NCBI RefSeq assembly: GCF_002236115.1
Contig: NZ_NIWT01000005.1
Coordinates: 62,001-126,000 of the forward strand
Length of the DNA: 64,000 bases
Source of the DNA: Pseudomonas jessenii
Lineage (GTDB): Bacteria > Pseudomonadota > Gammaproteobacteria > Pseudomonadales > Pseudomonadaceae
Direction of reading: 5' to 3'
The notes beneath the pieces are model-generated. The model was given only the letters and a program-made list of their open reading frames with translations, searched no databases and had not been told where the DNA came from. Both the position numbers and the translations under genes were made by a program. Below are positions 41,778-51,165 of the stretch, in pieces. Within the stretch, counting starts at the first letter, position 1, and every line of letters starts with the position of its first letter.

Positions 41778-43763
41778 ATGTCTGGGTCATCCGACAACAA
41801 CAATTCAAAAAAGACTGCGGTAATGGTTATGAGTAAAGCGGACGCCTTCACACAGGCAGGGAAAACCGCGGTGTTGCAGAACATCCAGGGCACGTTGCAA
41901 TTCCTCCAGCGCTTCCCGCCCTTCAATCAGATGGAACACGCTCACTTGGCGTATCTGGTCGAGCAATGTCAGATGCGTTTTTACGCCCCCGGCGAGAGCA
42001 TCATCAAACCCGCTGACGGCCCGGTCGAGCACTTCTATATCGTCAAGCAAGGCCGGGTCGTGGGCGAGCGTCCGCATACGGTAAACGGTAGCACCGAAAC
42101 GGTTTTCGAGATCACCACTGGCGAATGTTTCCCTCTCGCGGCGTTGCTGGGTGAACGGGCGACCCGCACCGAGCACCTGGCCGGCGAAGACACCTTCTGC
42201 CTGCAACTGAACAAGCCGGCATTCATCCGCCTGTTTTCGCTATCGGACACCTTCCGCAACTTCGCCCTGCGCTGCGTCAGCAGCCTGCTGGATCAGGTCA
42301 ACCAGCAAGTGCAGCAAAAAGCCGTGGAAACCCTGGGCACCCAATATTCGCTCAATACCCGACTGGGCGAGTTGGCCATGCGCCACCCGGTGACATGCGC
42401 CCCGCAGACGCCATTGCGCGAAGCCGTGACGTTGATGCACGAACAACAGGTCGGCAGCATCGTGGTGGTCGATGAACTCAAGGCGCCACTGGGGATTTTC
42501 ACCCTGCGCGACCTGCGCCAGACCGTGGCCAACGGCAGCAGTGATTTCAACGAAGCCATCGAAGGGTACATGACCCGGGCGCCGTTCTTCCTGTCGCCGG
42601 ATCAGAGTGCATTCGACGCGGCGATTGCCATGACCGAGCGGCACATCGCCCATGTCTGCCTGGTCAAGGACCAGCGTTTGTGCGGCGTGGTTTCCGAGCG
42701 CGATCTGTTTTCCCTGCAACGGGTCGACCTGGTGCATCTGGCGCGCACTATCCGCAATGCCCAGAAAGTGGAAAACCTGATGGCGCTGCGGGGCGAAATC
42801 GGTCAACTGGTCGAGCGCATGCTGGCCCACGGCGCGTCTTCGACGCAGATCACCCACATCATCACCTTGCTCAACGACCACACCGTGTGCCGAGTGATCG
42901 AACTGACCCTCGCCGAAAAAGGTGACCCTGGCGTGCCGTTCAGCTGGCTGTGTTTTGGCAGCGAAGGCCGTCGCGAGCAGACCCTGCACACCGATCAGGA
43001 CAACGGCATTCTGTTCGAAGCCAGGGATGCGGCGCATGCCGCCGAGATTCGCGGCAAGCTGCTGCCCATTGCCCAGCAGATCAACCAGAGCCTGGCGCTG
43101 TGCGGCTTCACCTTGTGCAAGGGCAATATCATGGCTGGCAACCCTGAGCTGTGCCTGTCCCGGGCCGAATGGGCGCGGCGCTTTGCGGCGTTTATCCGCG
43201 AGGCAACCCCGGAGAACCTGCTGGGTTCGAGCATCTATTTCGATTTGCGCGTGGTCTGGGGCAGCGAGCAAGGCTGTGAGCAATTGCGCCGGAGCATTCT
43301 CGACCAGGTCGGCGACAACCGCTTGTTCCAGCGCATGATGGCTGAGAATGCGTTGCGCAATCGCCCGCCCGTAGGGCGTTTCCGCGAGTTCGTACTGGCG
43401 CGAAAAAATGGCGAGAAGGCCACCCTGGACCTGAAGACTCAGGGTCTGACACCCTTTGTCGACGGCGCCCGGTTGCTGGCCCTGGCCCACGGTATCGAAA
43501 CAAACAACACGCTGGAGCGTTTTCGCCAGTTGGTCGACAAGGAGGTCATCGATCCCCTGGACGGCGCCGCGTACGAAGAGGCCTATCACTTCATCCAGCA
43601 AACACGCATGCAGCAACATCAACTACAGACCCGAGAGAATTTTCCTTACTCAAATCGGGTCGATCCCGACAGCCTCAATCATCTGGACCGGCGCATCCTG
43701 CGTGAGTCCCTGCGCCAGGCACAGCGCCTGCAAAGCAGCCTGACCTTGCGGTATCAGATATGA
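41778..43763 (+). CDS. Cyclic-nucleotide-binding/CBS/DUF294 putative nucleotidyltransferase
   Basis: 661 residues in order: a cyclic-nucleotide-binding domain (about 45-150), a CBS pair (about 200-325, MRHPVTCAPQTPLREAV and MTRAPFFLSPDQSAFDAA), a DUF294 nucleotidyltransferase (about 350-475, GSEGRREQTLHTDQDN with the G-S and DxD residues), and DUF294_C at the C-terminus. AGGGG before the ATG at 41778 supports the start, with ATGs at 41823/41829 as alternatives. It overlaps the exonuclease gene by 4 bases. It looks like a ligand-gated signal protein; the substrate is unknown. Confidence 0.88.
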   Translation: MSGSSDNNNSKKTAVMVMSKADAFTQAGKTAVLQNIQGTLQFLQRFPPFNQMEHAHLAYLVEQCQMRFYAPGESIIKPADGPVEHFYIVKQGRVVGERPHTVNGSTETVFEITTGECFPLAALLGERATRTEHLAGEDTFCLQLNKPAFIRLFSLSDTFRNFALRCVSSLLDQVNQQVQQKAVETLGTQYSLNTRLGELAMRHPVTCAPQTPLREAVTLMHEQQVGSIVVVDELKAPLGIFTLRDLRQTVANGSSDFNEAIEGYMTRAPFFLSPDQSAFDAAIAMTERHIAHVCLVKDQRLCGVVSERDLFSLQRVDLVHLARTIRNAQKVENLMALRGEIGQLVERMLAHGASSTQITHIITLLNDHTVCRVIELTLAEKGDPGVPFSWLCFGSEGRREQTLHTDQDNGILFEARDAAHAAEIRGKLLPIAQQINQSLALCGFTLCKGNIMAGNPELCLSRAEWARRFAAFIREATPENLLGSSIYFDLRVVWGSEQGCEQLRRSILDQVGDNRLFQRMMAENALRNRPPVGRFREFVLARKNGEKATLDLKTQGLTPFVDGARLLALAHGIETNNTLERFRQLVDKEVIDPLDGAAYEEAYHFIQQTRMQQHQLQTRENFPYSNRVDPDSLNHLDRRILRESLRQAQRLQSSLTLRYQI

Positions 43764-44467
43764 GCCTGTTTTCATGGCTGCGCCCAGCCGGCCCGAGCTT
43801 GTCCGCAGACCTGCAACAACGTCTTCAACGCCTGCCGACGGTCACCGGGTTGAGTGAATGCAGCCTGCGCGAGCAGCGCTGGGTAGTGCTCGACCTGGAA
43901 ACGACCGGGCTGAATATGAACAAGGACCGGGTACTGTCCATCGGCGCCGTGGTGATCGAGGATGGTGCAATCGATTTCAGTCGACAGTTCGAGCGAACCT
44001 TGCAATGCGGCGAACTCAAACTCGGCCCCAGTGTGCTGATTCACGGCTTGGGCCCCAGTGCAATTGCTGCCGGAAGCGATCCGGCCGAGGCGCTGCTCGA
44101 ACTCATGGAGTTTGTCGGCGACAGCCCGGTGCTGGCCTTCCATGCGCCGTTCGACCAGCACATGTTGGGGCGCGCCCTGAAGGATCATCTGGGTTACAAG
44201 TTGCAGCATGCCTTTCTGGATGTGGCAGATATTGCGCCACTGCTATGCCCCCAGGCGCACATTCGCGAGGCCGGGCTGGACGATTGGATCGACTGGTTCA
44301 AGCTCGAAGTCTTCGAGCGCCACCACGCCAGCGCCGACGCCCTGGCCACCGCCGAACTGGCACTGATACTGTTCAGCCGTGCGCGGCAGCAGCAGATTCA
44401 TAGCCCGTTGAATTTGCAACAGCGCTTGAGTCAGTGGAAGCGCCGGCAGCAGGCGCCTTCATTCTGA
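43760..44467 (+). CDS. DnaQ-like 3'-5' exonuclease
   Basis: 235 residues, DEDD exonuclease: Exo I VLDLETTGLN near residue 47, Exo II LAFHAPFDQHML, Exo III HHASADALATAEL. Related to the DNA polymerase III epsilon proofreading family but stand-alone. The start overlaps the DUF294 gene (ATGA), so the two proteins are made together. Whether it acts on DNA or on small nucleotides is open. Confidence 0.88.
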   Translation: MSLFSWLRPAGPSLSADLQQRLQRLPTVTGLSECSLREQRWVVLDLETTGLNMNKDRVLSIGAVVIEDGAIDFSRQFERTLQCGELKLGPSVLIHGLGPSAIAAGSDPAEALLELMEFVGDSPVLAFHAPFDQHMLGRALKDHLGYKLQHAFLDVADIAPLLCPQAHIREAGLDDWIDWFKLEVFERHHASADALATAELALILFSRARQQQIHSPLNLQQRLSQWKRRQQAPSF

Positions 44468-44481
44468 CCTTCAGGCCCCTC

Positions 44482-44583
44482 CTGTAGGAGCGAGCTTGCT
44501 CGCGATGGTCGTGAACGGTGACGCGTGCTGTCTGGAAAAATGCGTCGCCTTCAAGTTCATCGCGAGCAAGCTCGCTCCTACAG
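44482..44583. repeat. REPIN, long class
   Basis: GTAGGAGCGAGCTTGCTCGCG and an inverted copy about 100 bases apart with the 'ggtcgtgaacg...acgcgt' inner segment of the long class, between the exonuclease and the sigma factor. Confidence 0.85.
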
Positions 44584-44648
44584 GGGCCTTCGCCAAATCC
44601 CCACCCGACCAACGCCAATTGCTTACCTCCCTCGCCTCTGCCACAATC

Positions 44649-44667
44649 GCGAACAATTCTCGTTAGT
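44649..44667 (+). promoter_or_regulatory. Possible Fur box upstream of the iron sigma factor
   Basis: GCGAACAATTCTCGTTAGT matches 10 of 19 positions of the GATAATGATAATCATTATC consensus and sits 27 bases before the GTG start. Placement fits; the score is marginal. Confidence 0.35.
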
Positions 44668-44693
44668 TAATATTTCCCAATCGGTGATGCGGC

Positions 44694-45212
44694 GTGTCGT
44701 CAGTCCCAAGCCCTCAAAGTGAGCTCGTCGGTGCGTTATATCGCGACCATCGCGGTTGGCTATTGGCCTGGCTTCGACGCAACGTCGCCTGCCCGCAGCG
44801 GGCCGAAGACCTGAGCCAGGACACTTTCGTGCGCTTGCTGGGCCGTGAAGAACTGAAGGCACCGCGCGAGCCGCGGGCATTCCTGGTGGCGATCGCCAAG
44901 GGCCTGCTGTTCGATTATTTCCGTCGCGCCGCGCTGGAACAGGCCTACCTCACCGAGTTGATGCTGATTCCCGAAGCCGAACAACCGTCGGCGGAAGAAC
45001 AGCAAATGATCCTCGAAGACCTGAAAAACATCGACCGCTTGCTTGGCAAGCTTTCCAGCAAGGCCCGGGCGGCATTCCTCTATAACCGCCTCGACGGCCT
45101 CGGTCACGCGGAAATCGCCGAGCGCCTCGGTGTGTCGGTGCCGCGGGTGCGCCAGTACCTGGCCCAAGGCATTCGCCAGTGCTATATCGCGCTGTATGGT
45201 GAGCCGACATGA
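44694..45212 (+). CDS. fiuI: FecI-family ECF sigma factor (FiuI-like)
   Basis: 172 residues with sigma-70 region 2 (DHRGWLLAWLRRNV... EDLSQDTFVRLL) and region 4 (LSSKARAAFLYNRLDGLGHAEIAERLGVSVPRVRQYL). GTG start. It overlaps the FecR-like gene by 4 bases and precedes a TonB receptor with an STN domain, the standard iron cell-surface-signalling set. The symbol is based on the resemblance to P. aeruginosa fiuI-fiuR-fiuA near a GST gene (from memory). Confidence 0.85.
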   Translation: MSSVPSPQSELVGALYRDHRGWLLAWLRRNVACPQRAEDLSQDTFVRLLGREELKAPREPRAFLVAIAKGLLFDYFRRAALEQAYLTELMLIPEAEQPSAEEQQMILEDLKNIDRLLGKLSSKARAAFLYNRLDGLGHAEIAERLGVSVPRVRQYLAQGIRQCYIALYGEPT

Positions 45213-46183
45213 ACCCGGTCAGTTCCAAACCGGTATCGGCCAGCGTGCTGGACGCGGCGATTGCCTGGCAGCTGTCCATGGACTCCGCCAACCCGGTAGA
45301 GCGCGAAGAGTTCGCCAAGTGGCACGCGGCCCATGAAGAACATGCCCGCGCCTGGCGCCAGTTGGGCATGCTCGACCAGCGTTTCAGCGTGGCCAGCGGC
45401 CCGGCCCGCACTGCCTTGCTGCAATCACGCGAAGGCATTCGTCGGCGAGTGCGCAAGCTTGGCAACGGTGTCGCCAGTATCGTTGCCGTGATCGGCCTGG
45501 CCCTGTTCGCCGGGGATCGTTACCTGCCGATCGACTATTGGCTGGCCGACCAGCGCACCGCCGTTGGCGAGCAGCGCACCCTGCGTCTGGCTGACGGCAC
45601 GCTGATCAATCTCAATACCCACAGTGCGCTGGATGTGCGTTTCGATGAAAAGCAGCGGCGCATCGTGCTTCAGGAAGGCGAAATACTGGTTGAAACCGGC
45701 CATGGCGATCCCCGGCCGTTCATCGTCGAAACCCGCGAAGGCAGCATGCGTGCGCTGGGTACGCGGTTTCTGGTCAAGCGCGAGGAAGACGGAACGCGCT
45801 TGAGCGTATTGCAGTCGGCGGTGGCGGTTCACCCTGAGTCCAACCCTGACGAAAAGATTCTGCACGAAGGCCAGCAGGTACTGATCCGCAACAACGGCCT
45901 GGGCCCGGTTCTGGCCGTCAACCTCGGTGCGGATGCCTGGACCCGCGGCATGCTGGTGGTGGACAACACACGGCTGGAAGACCTGGTGCATGAAATCGGC
46001 CGCTATCGAAACGGTTACGTCGGGGTCGCGCCGGAAGTGGCCGACCTGCGCATCACCGGCAGTTTCCCGCTGCGCGACACCGACCTGGCACTCAACGCCC
46101 TGCTGCCGACCCTGCCGGTGCAGATCGAACAGCACACGCAGTGGTGGGTGAAGGTAGTGGCCAAGACCGAAACAAAGCCCTGA
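45209..46183 (+). CDS. fiuR: FecR-family anti-sigma regulator (FiuR-like)
   Basis: 324 residues: a cytoplasmic DUF4880-type N-terminus (AIAWQLSMDSANPVEREEFAKWHAAHEEHARAW), one transmembrane helix near residues 88-105 (GVASIVAVIGLALFAGD), and a periplasmic FecR domain (115-240) plus a C-terminal STN-interacting region. It relays receptor occupancy to the sigma factor. Overlap with the sigma gene indicates one operon. Confidence 0.88.
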   Translation: MNPVSSKPVSASVLDAAIAWQLSMDSANPVEREEFAKWHAAHEEHARAWRQLGMLDQRFSVASGPARTALLQSREGIRRRVRKLGNGVASIVAVIGLALFAGDRYLPIDYWLADQRTAVGEQRTLRLADGTLINLNTHSALDVRFDEKQRRIVLQEGEILVETGHGDPRPFIVETREGSMRALGTRFLVKREEDGTRLSVLQSAVAVHPESNPDEKILHEGQQVLIRNNGLGPVLAVNLGADAWTRGMLVVDNTRLEDLVHEIGRYRNGYVGVAPEVADLRITGSFPLRDTDLALNALLPTLPVQIEQHTQWWVKVVAKTETKP

Positions 46184-46207
46184 AATGCTTTGTGTCTGAT
46201 CGGCCGT

Positions 46208-46277
46208 CATCGCGAGCAAGCTCACTCCCACATTGGAATGCATTTCAAAATGTGGGAGCGAGCTTGCTCGCGATGGC
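46208..46277. repeat. REPIN, short class
   Basis: GCGAGCAAGCTCACTCCCACA and inverted GTGGGAGCGAGCTTGCTCGCG, between the anti-sigma and receptor genes; it may split their expression. Confidence 0.85.
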
Positions 46278-46426
46278 AGCGTTCGACGCCCCACAAAAAC
46301 CGATTTGACCCAATACCAGCCGCAACCGACTTCTGAATCGAAATTATTTTCATCCAGCCCTATCACTTTTTGATTTTCGTACGGCACACAGGCAATTGAG
46401 AAATGTTTCCATTCAGGAGCCGCTGT

Positions 46427-48862
46427 ATGCCTCGTTCGCTAGACTCCCTGTTACGCCGCAGTTTGCTGGCGGTTGCCATTGCCCTTTGCACCCCTTTGGC
46501 CAGCAGCCAACTGGTCGCCGCTGAACAGGCGTCCAGCGTCCGCGCCTACAACCTGCCGACCGCTCCACTGGTCAACACCCTGAACCAGATTGCCAGCCAG
46601 GCCGGTCTGGCCCTGTCGTTGAATCCATCCTTGGCGGCGGGCAAGACCTCGGCGCCGGTCAAAGGCCAGTTCGACGCAGCCGGCGCCCTGCGCGAAGCCC
46701 TGCGTGGCACCGGGCTGCAACTGGAACAGAGCAGTGCGGGCACCTATAGCCTGGTGGCCGTGCCCGAGGGTGTGATGGACCTGCCGGTAACCAGCGTGAT
46801 TGGTGTGCAAGACACTGAAAGCGCCTGGGGCCCGGCACAGGGCTACCTGGCCAAGCGCACCGCCGCCGGCACCAAGACCGACACCGCGCTGGTCGAGGCA
46901 CCGCGTTCGATTTCGGTCGTCACTCGCGAGCAGATGGACGACCGCAACGCGCACACCCTCGACGATGCCGTGCGCTACTTGCCGGGGATCACCTCCAGCA
47001 GCTTCGGCAGCGACACCCGCGCCGACTGGTTGCGCGTGCGCGGTTTCGAGCCGACTCAATTCCTCGACGGCCTGCCACTGCCAAAAGGTGTGTACTCCAA
47101 CCCGAAACAGGAAACCTGGAACCTCGACCGCCTGGCGCTGCTGCGCGGCCCGGCCTCCTCCGTGTACGGCCAGACCCCGCCGGGTGGCCTGCTGGACATG
47201 GTCAGCCGTCGCCCAAGTGCTGAAGCCAGCAGCGAGATCCAGCTGCAATACGGCAGCGACAATCATCGCCAGATCAACTTCGCCAGCACCGGCAAGATCG
47301 ATGACGAAGGCCAGTTCCTTTACAGCCTCAGCGGCGTGCTGCGCGACGGCGGCACGCCCATCGACCACATCGATGACAAGCGCTACAACATTGCCCCCAG
47401 CCTGACCTGGAACATCGACGAAGACACCAAATTCACCCTGCTCACGCAGTTCACCCGTGACGATACCGGTATCACCAGTCAGTTCTATCCGATCCAGGGC
47501 ACCAAGATCGACATGCCGTTCGGCGATATCTCCCACCACAAGAACCTGGGTGACCCGAACTACGACTTCTACGACCGCACCTACTACGCACTGGGTTATG
47601 CCTTCGAACACCGCTTGAACGATGTCTGGCAGTTCCGCCAGAACCTGCGCTACACCAAGTCGGAGCTGTCGTTCCAGGCCGTGACCGTCAATAGCTACGG
47701 CCCCTCTTACGGGTCTGTTGTTGACGATCAAGGCAATACCGGCCGTGGCACCACCAATGTCGACGAAGACATCGCCCAATTCGCCGTGGACAACAACTTC
47801 CAGGGCGACTTCGTCACCGGCGACGTCAGTCACACCTTGCTGATCGGCCTGGACCACCAGCGCAACACCACCAACTACCTCTCGATCTTCGGCACCGCGC
47901 CGGGCATCAACGTCAACGACCCGGTCTATGGCTTGCCGATCGAGCGTCCGGCACGCTCCACAGCCTTCTATGACTACGAACAGAAGACCCAGCAGACCGG
48001 CCTGTACATCCAGGACCAGATGGCCCTCGGCCAATGGCGCCTGACCCTCGGCGGTCGTGAAGACTGGGTCCACACCGGTACCACGTTCTTCAACAAGGGC
48101 GATGCCACCAACACCGAACGCGACAAGAACTTCAGCGGCAACGCGGCGATCAGCTACGTGTTCGACTCGGGCTTCGTGCCTTACCTGTCCTACGCCGAAT
48201 CGTTCCAACCGACCAGCAATGCCGTCGCCTCGCCGACCGAGTCGTTCAAGCCGACCGAAGGCAAACAATGGGAACTGGGGATCAAGTACCAGCCACCGGG
48301 CAGCAACACCCTGCTGACCGCGGCTGTGTATGACCTGACCCAGAAAAACGTTTCCGTCACCAACAACGTGGGTAACGTGACAGTCACCAGCCAGACCGGC
48401 GAAGTGAAAGTCAAAGGCCTGGAGCTGGAAGCCGTTTCCGACGTGACCGAAAACCTCAAGGTCACCGCTGCCTACACCCTGGCCAAATCCGAAGTGCAAG
48501 AGGGCATCTACAAGGGCAATCGCCTGCAACTGATGCCTAACCAGCAAGCGTCGGTGTGGGGCGACTACACCTGGCACAACGGCGTGCTGGATGGCTTCGG
48601 CATCGGCGCCGGCGCGCGCTATACCGGCAATACCTATGGCGACCAGGCCAACACCTGGCTGGGCAAGGCCGACGCCTACACGGTGTTCGACGCAGTGGTT
48701 CACTACGACCTCGGTCGCCTGGACAACAGCCTCAAAGGCGCTTCGCTGGCCGTCAACGCAACCAACCTGCTCGACAAGGACTACATCTCGACTTGCGACA
48801 GCTACTACTGCTACTACGGCGACCAGCGCAGTGTCGTCGCCAGTGCAACCTACAAGTGGTAA
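46427..48862 (+). CDS. fiuA: TonB-dependent siderophore receptor with STN domain (ferrichrome FiuA-like)
   Basis: 811 residues from the ATG with AGGAG 8 bases upstream (an in-frame ATG at 46403 lacks one). Signal peptide 1-35, STN signalling domain about 40-95 (YNLPTAPLVNTLNQIASQAGLAL), plug (LVEAPRSISVVTREQMDD ... WLRVRGFEPTQFLDGLPLP) and a 22-strand barrel ending in aromatic YKW. FhuA/FiuA-like features (GYLAKRTAAGTKTDT) suggest a ferrichrome-type hydroxamate ligand. The ligand is an inference. Confidence 0.82.
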   Translation: MPRSLDSLLRRSLLAVAIALCTPLASSQLVAAEQASSVRAYNLPTAPLVNTLNQIASQAGLALSLNPSLAAGKTSAPVKGQFDAAGALREALRGTGLQLEQSSAGTYSLVAVPEGVMDLPVTSVIGVQDTESAWGPAQGYLAKRTAAGTKTDTALVEAPRSISVVTREQMDDRNAHTLDDAVRYLPGITSSSFGSDTRADWLRVRGFEPTQFLDGLPLPKGVYSNPKQETWNLDRLALLRGPASSVYGQTPPGGLLDMVSRRPSAEASSEIQLQYGSDNHRQINFASTGKIDDEGQFLYSLSGVLRDGGTPIDHIDDKRYNIAPSLTWNIDEDTKFTLLTQFTRDDTGITSQFYPIQGTKIDMPFGDISHHKNLGDPNYDFYDRTYYALGYAFEHRLNDVWQFRQNLRYTKSELSFQAVTVNSYGPSYGSVVDDQGNTGRGTTNVDEDIAQFAVDNNFQGDFVTGDVSHTLLIGLDHQRNTTNYLSIFGTAPGINVNDPVYGLPIERPARSTAFYDYEQKTQQTGLYIQDQMALGQWRLTLGGREDWVHTGTTFFNKGDATNTERDKNFSGNAAISYVFDSGFVPYLSYAESFQPTSNAVASPTESFKPTEGKQWELGIKYQPPGSNTLLTAAVYDLTQKNVSVTNNVGNVTVTSQTGEVKVKGLELEAVSDVTENLKVTAAYTLAKSEVQEGIYKGNRLQLMPNQQASVWGDYTWHNGVLDGFGIGAGARYTGNTYGDQANTWLGKADAYTVFDAVVHYDLGRLDNSLKGASLAVNATNLLDKDYISTCDSYYCYYGDQRSVVASATYKW

Positions 48863-48934
48863 CGCTTTGAGCTGACACGCCCAATGACCAGGCCGTCCTT
48901 CGTGGGCGGCTTTGGTTTTTCTGAAGGCTATGAA

Positions 48935-50065
48935 ATGAAAAGTAAAACAATTCGCCGCTGGTCCTTCGTCCACACCTGGTCCAGCCTGATCTGCACCGCG
49001 TTTCTGCTGATGCTGGCACTGACCGGCCTGCCGTTGATCTTTCACCACGAGATCGACCACTTGCTGGGCGATGCGCCTGAAGTGAAGGTAATGTCGGCGG
49101 ACACCCCGCACCTGAATTTGCAGCAGTTGGTGGACGCGGCCGAGAAACATCGTCCCGGTGAAGTCATGCAGTACTTCGGCTTCGAGGACGATGAGCCCAA
49201 CGCAGTGCTGACCATCATGGCCGCGACCGCAGGCACCGAGCCGAACTCGTCCCACACCTTCATGCTCGACGCCCGTACTGGCGAAGCGCTGGAAACGCCA
49301 TCGGCCAACGGCGGCTTCATGATGGTCATGTTGCGCCTGCACGTGGACATGTTCGCCGGCTTGCCGGGCAAGTTGCTGCTGGCGTTCATGGGAATTGCGT
49401 TCGTGGCAGCGATCGTTTCCGGCACGGTGCTGTACTTGCCGTTCATGCGCCGCTTGAAATTCGCCACCGTGCGCCAGGACAAATCCACTCGCCTGCGCTG
49501 GCTCGACCTGCATAACCTGATCGGCGTCGTGACGTTGACCTGGGCGCTGGTGGTCGGCGTAACCGGCGTCGTCAGTGCCTGCGCAGACCTACTGATTGCA
49601 GCATGGCGCAACGACACACTGGCCGCGATGATCGCGCCGTATCGCGATGCACCACCGCTGACTCAACTGGCGCCGGCCAACCGTTTGCTCGACATCGCCA
49701 AGGAAGTCGCACCGGGCATGCAGCCGGACTTCATCGCCTTCCCCGGCACACGCTTTTCCAGTGAGCACCATTACGCAGTGTTCATGAAGGGCAGCACGCA
49801 CCTGACCTCACACCTGCTCACGCCGGTTCTGATCGATGCCAGCACCCTGCAAGTCACCGCAGTGGTCGAGCGCCCGTGGTACATGGACGTCATGGGCATG
49901 TCACAACCGCTTCACTTCGGTGACTACGGCGGGATGCCGATGCAGATACTCTGGGCGACCCTCGATGTGCTGACCATCATCGTGCTCGGCAGCGGGGTCT
50001 ACCTGTGGGTGGTGCGGCGCAAGGCTGCCAGGCCTGTGCTGGAAAAAGCGGAGAGCGTGGCATGA
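48935..50065 (+). CDS. PepSY-associated membrane protein of the iron locus
   Basis: 376 residues from the ATG at 48935 with GAAGG about 8 bases upstream; an earlier ATG is possible. Four transmembrane helices (about 12-35, 132-155, 183-210, 340-360) and PepSY-type periplasmic regions, the arrangement of PepSY-TM/PiuB-like proteins often beside siderophore receptors, some of which act as ferric-siderophore reductases. It follows the receptor gene by 72 bases and overlaps the next small gene by 4. Confidence 0.85.
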   Translation: MKSKTIRRWSFVHTWSSLICTAFLLMLALTGLPLIFHHEIDHLLGDAPEVKVMSADTPHLNLQQLVDAAEKHRPGEVMQYFGFEDDEPNAVLTIMAATAGTEPNSSHTFMLDARTGEALETPSANGGFMMVMLRLHVDMFAGLPGKLLLAFMGIAFVAAIVSGTVLYLPFMRRLKFATVRQDKSTRLRWLDLHNLIGVVTLTWALVVGVTGVVSACADLLIAAWRNDTLAAMIAPYRDAPPLTQLAPANRLLDIAKEVAPGMQPDFIAFPGTRFSSEHHYAVFMKGSTHLTSHLLTPVLIDASTLQVTAVVERPWYMDVMGMSQPLHFGDYGGMPMQILWATLDVLTIIVLGSGVYLWVVRRKAARPVLEKAESVA

Positions 50066-50241
50066 AGCCCCGGCAGTCGAACTTCTGGAAAGTGTTTAGC
50101 ACTCCAATCGTCATCGCCTTGTTCAGCGCGGCAGGGTTGTTTGCCGCGTTGCTCGGGGATGGTGTGTGGGATTCGCTGAGCTGGCTAGGCTTGGGCATCC
50201 CCGCCGCTGTTGCCCTGCGAGGCCTCCTGCAACGCCCCTGA
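50062..50241 (+). CDS. Small two-helix membrane protein
   Basis: 59 residues starting MKPRQSNFWKVFSTPIVIALFSAAG with two hydrophobic segments (about 12-30 and 38-55). The ATGA overlap with the PepSY gene shows co-translation. Similar short ORFs accompany PepSY iron proteins in pseudomonads; function unknown. Confidence 0.75.
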   Translation: MKPRQSNFWKVFSTPIVIALFSAAGLFAALLGDGVWDSLSWLGLGIPAAVALRGLLQRP

Positions 50242-50254
50242 AGGGACATCCCCC

Positions 50255-50355
50255 CTGTAGGGGCGAGCTTGCTCGCGATGCACCCGAGAACTCCCCGGGG
50301 TGTCAGTCTTCCAACGTCATCGTTGACGACCATCGCGAGCAAGCTCGCTCCCACA
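50255..50355. repeat. REPIN, long class
   Basis: GTAGGGGCGAGCTTGCTCGCG paired 100 bases on with an inverted arm; inner 'cgtcatcgttgacgacc' resembles the long-class segment. Confidence 0.8.
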
Positions 50356-50433
50356 AGGGGTCAAGCCATGATGCTTGAGCAATCAGACCAACGCGCTATG
50401 CTGCCCGACACTGCCACCGACCGAGACGCTGCC

Positions 50434-51063
50434 ATGTCCGCCCCGAGCATGACCCTGTACCACAACCCGCTTTCCCCCTTCGTTCGCAAAGTCATGGTGC
50501 TGCTGCACGAAACCGGACAACAGAACCGCGTGGCGTTACAGACCAGCGTGCTCACCCCGGTCAACCCGGACCTGACCCTGATCGACGACAACCCCCTGAG
50601 CAAAATCCCGGCCCTGCGCCTGGCCGATGGCAACATCATCCATGACAGCCGGGTCATCCTCGACTACCTCGACCACCAGCACGTCGGTAACCCGCTGATC
50701 CCCCGCGAAGGTTCGGCCCGCTGGCGACGCCTGACCCTCGCTTCGCTGGCCGACGGGATCATGGACGCGGCCGTGCTGGTGCGCTACGAAGTCGCCCTGC
50801 GCGCCCCGGAGAAACACTGGGACGAATGGCTCGACGGCCAGCGCGACAAGATTCGTCGCGCCCTGGCCTTGCTGGAAAAGGACGCGATTGCCGAATTGAC
50901 CTGCCACTTCGACGTGGCCGCGATTAGTGTGGCCTGTGCATTGGGTTACCTGGACCTGCGCCATCCGGATCTGGACTGGCGCACAGCGAATCCGCAGTTG
51001 GCGGCGTGGTATTTCGAGGTGAGCCAGCGGCCTTCGATGATTGCAACGATGCCGAAGGTTTAG
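50434..51063 (+). CDS. Glutathione S-transferase family protein
   Basis: 209 residues: a thioredoxin-fold N-terminus (MTLYHNPLSPFVRKVMVLLHETG, conserved NPLSKIPALRLADG with cis-Pro and IHDSRVILDYLD) and a helical C-terminal domain. The open frame extends to 50269 through a REPIN; the ATG at 50434 is chosen because the fold begins there, although in-frame ATGs at 50371-50398 cannot be ruled out. The substrate is unknown. Confidence 0.87.
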   Translation: MSAPSMTLYHNPLSPFVRKVMVLLHETGQQNRVALQTSVLTPVNPDLTLIDDNPLSKIPALRLADGNIIHDSRVILDYLDHQHVGNPLIPREGSARWRRLTLASLADGIMDAAVLVRYEVALRAPEKHWDEWLDGQRDKIRRALALLEKDAIAELTCHFDVAAISVACALGYLDLRHPDLDWRTANPQLAAWYFEVSQRPSMIATMPKV

Positions 51064-51082
51064 CCTGGTGACACCAACGCAC

Positions 51083-51102
51083 TATCAGTTCTGCTAGTAG
51101 GC
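51083..51102 (+). promoter_or_regulatory. RHS-tip upstream element, copy 1
   Basis: TATCAG-TT-CTGCTA-GTAGGC ends 63 bases before the start codon of the RHS-tip gene. The same inverted repeat and spacing recur at 56138 and 59496, so it is probably the promoter/operator of this gene class. Confidence 0.65.
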
Positions 51103-51165
51103 AAAAACTGAAAAAGCTCCGATGCTCAAGGTCCTGCTATCCGGACCTTGAACGGAGTTCAGTCG

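Noticed and set aside
46451..49513. 1020-codon open frame opposite the TonB receptor and PepSY genes
   Set aside because: It is exactly antisense to two well-supported genes and reflects high-GC third positions; composition is low-complexity and no family is recognisable.
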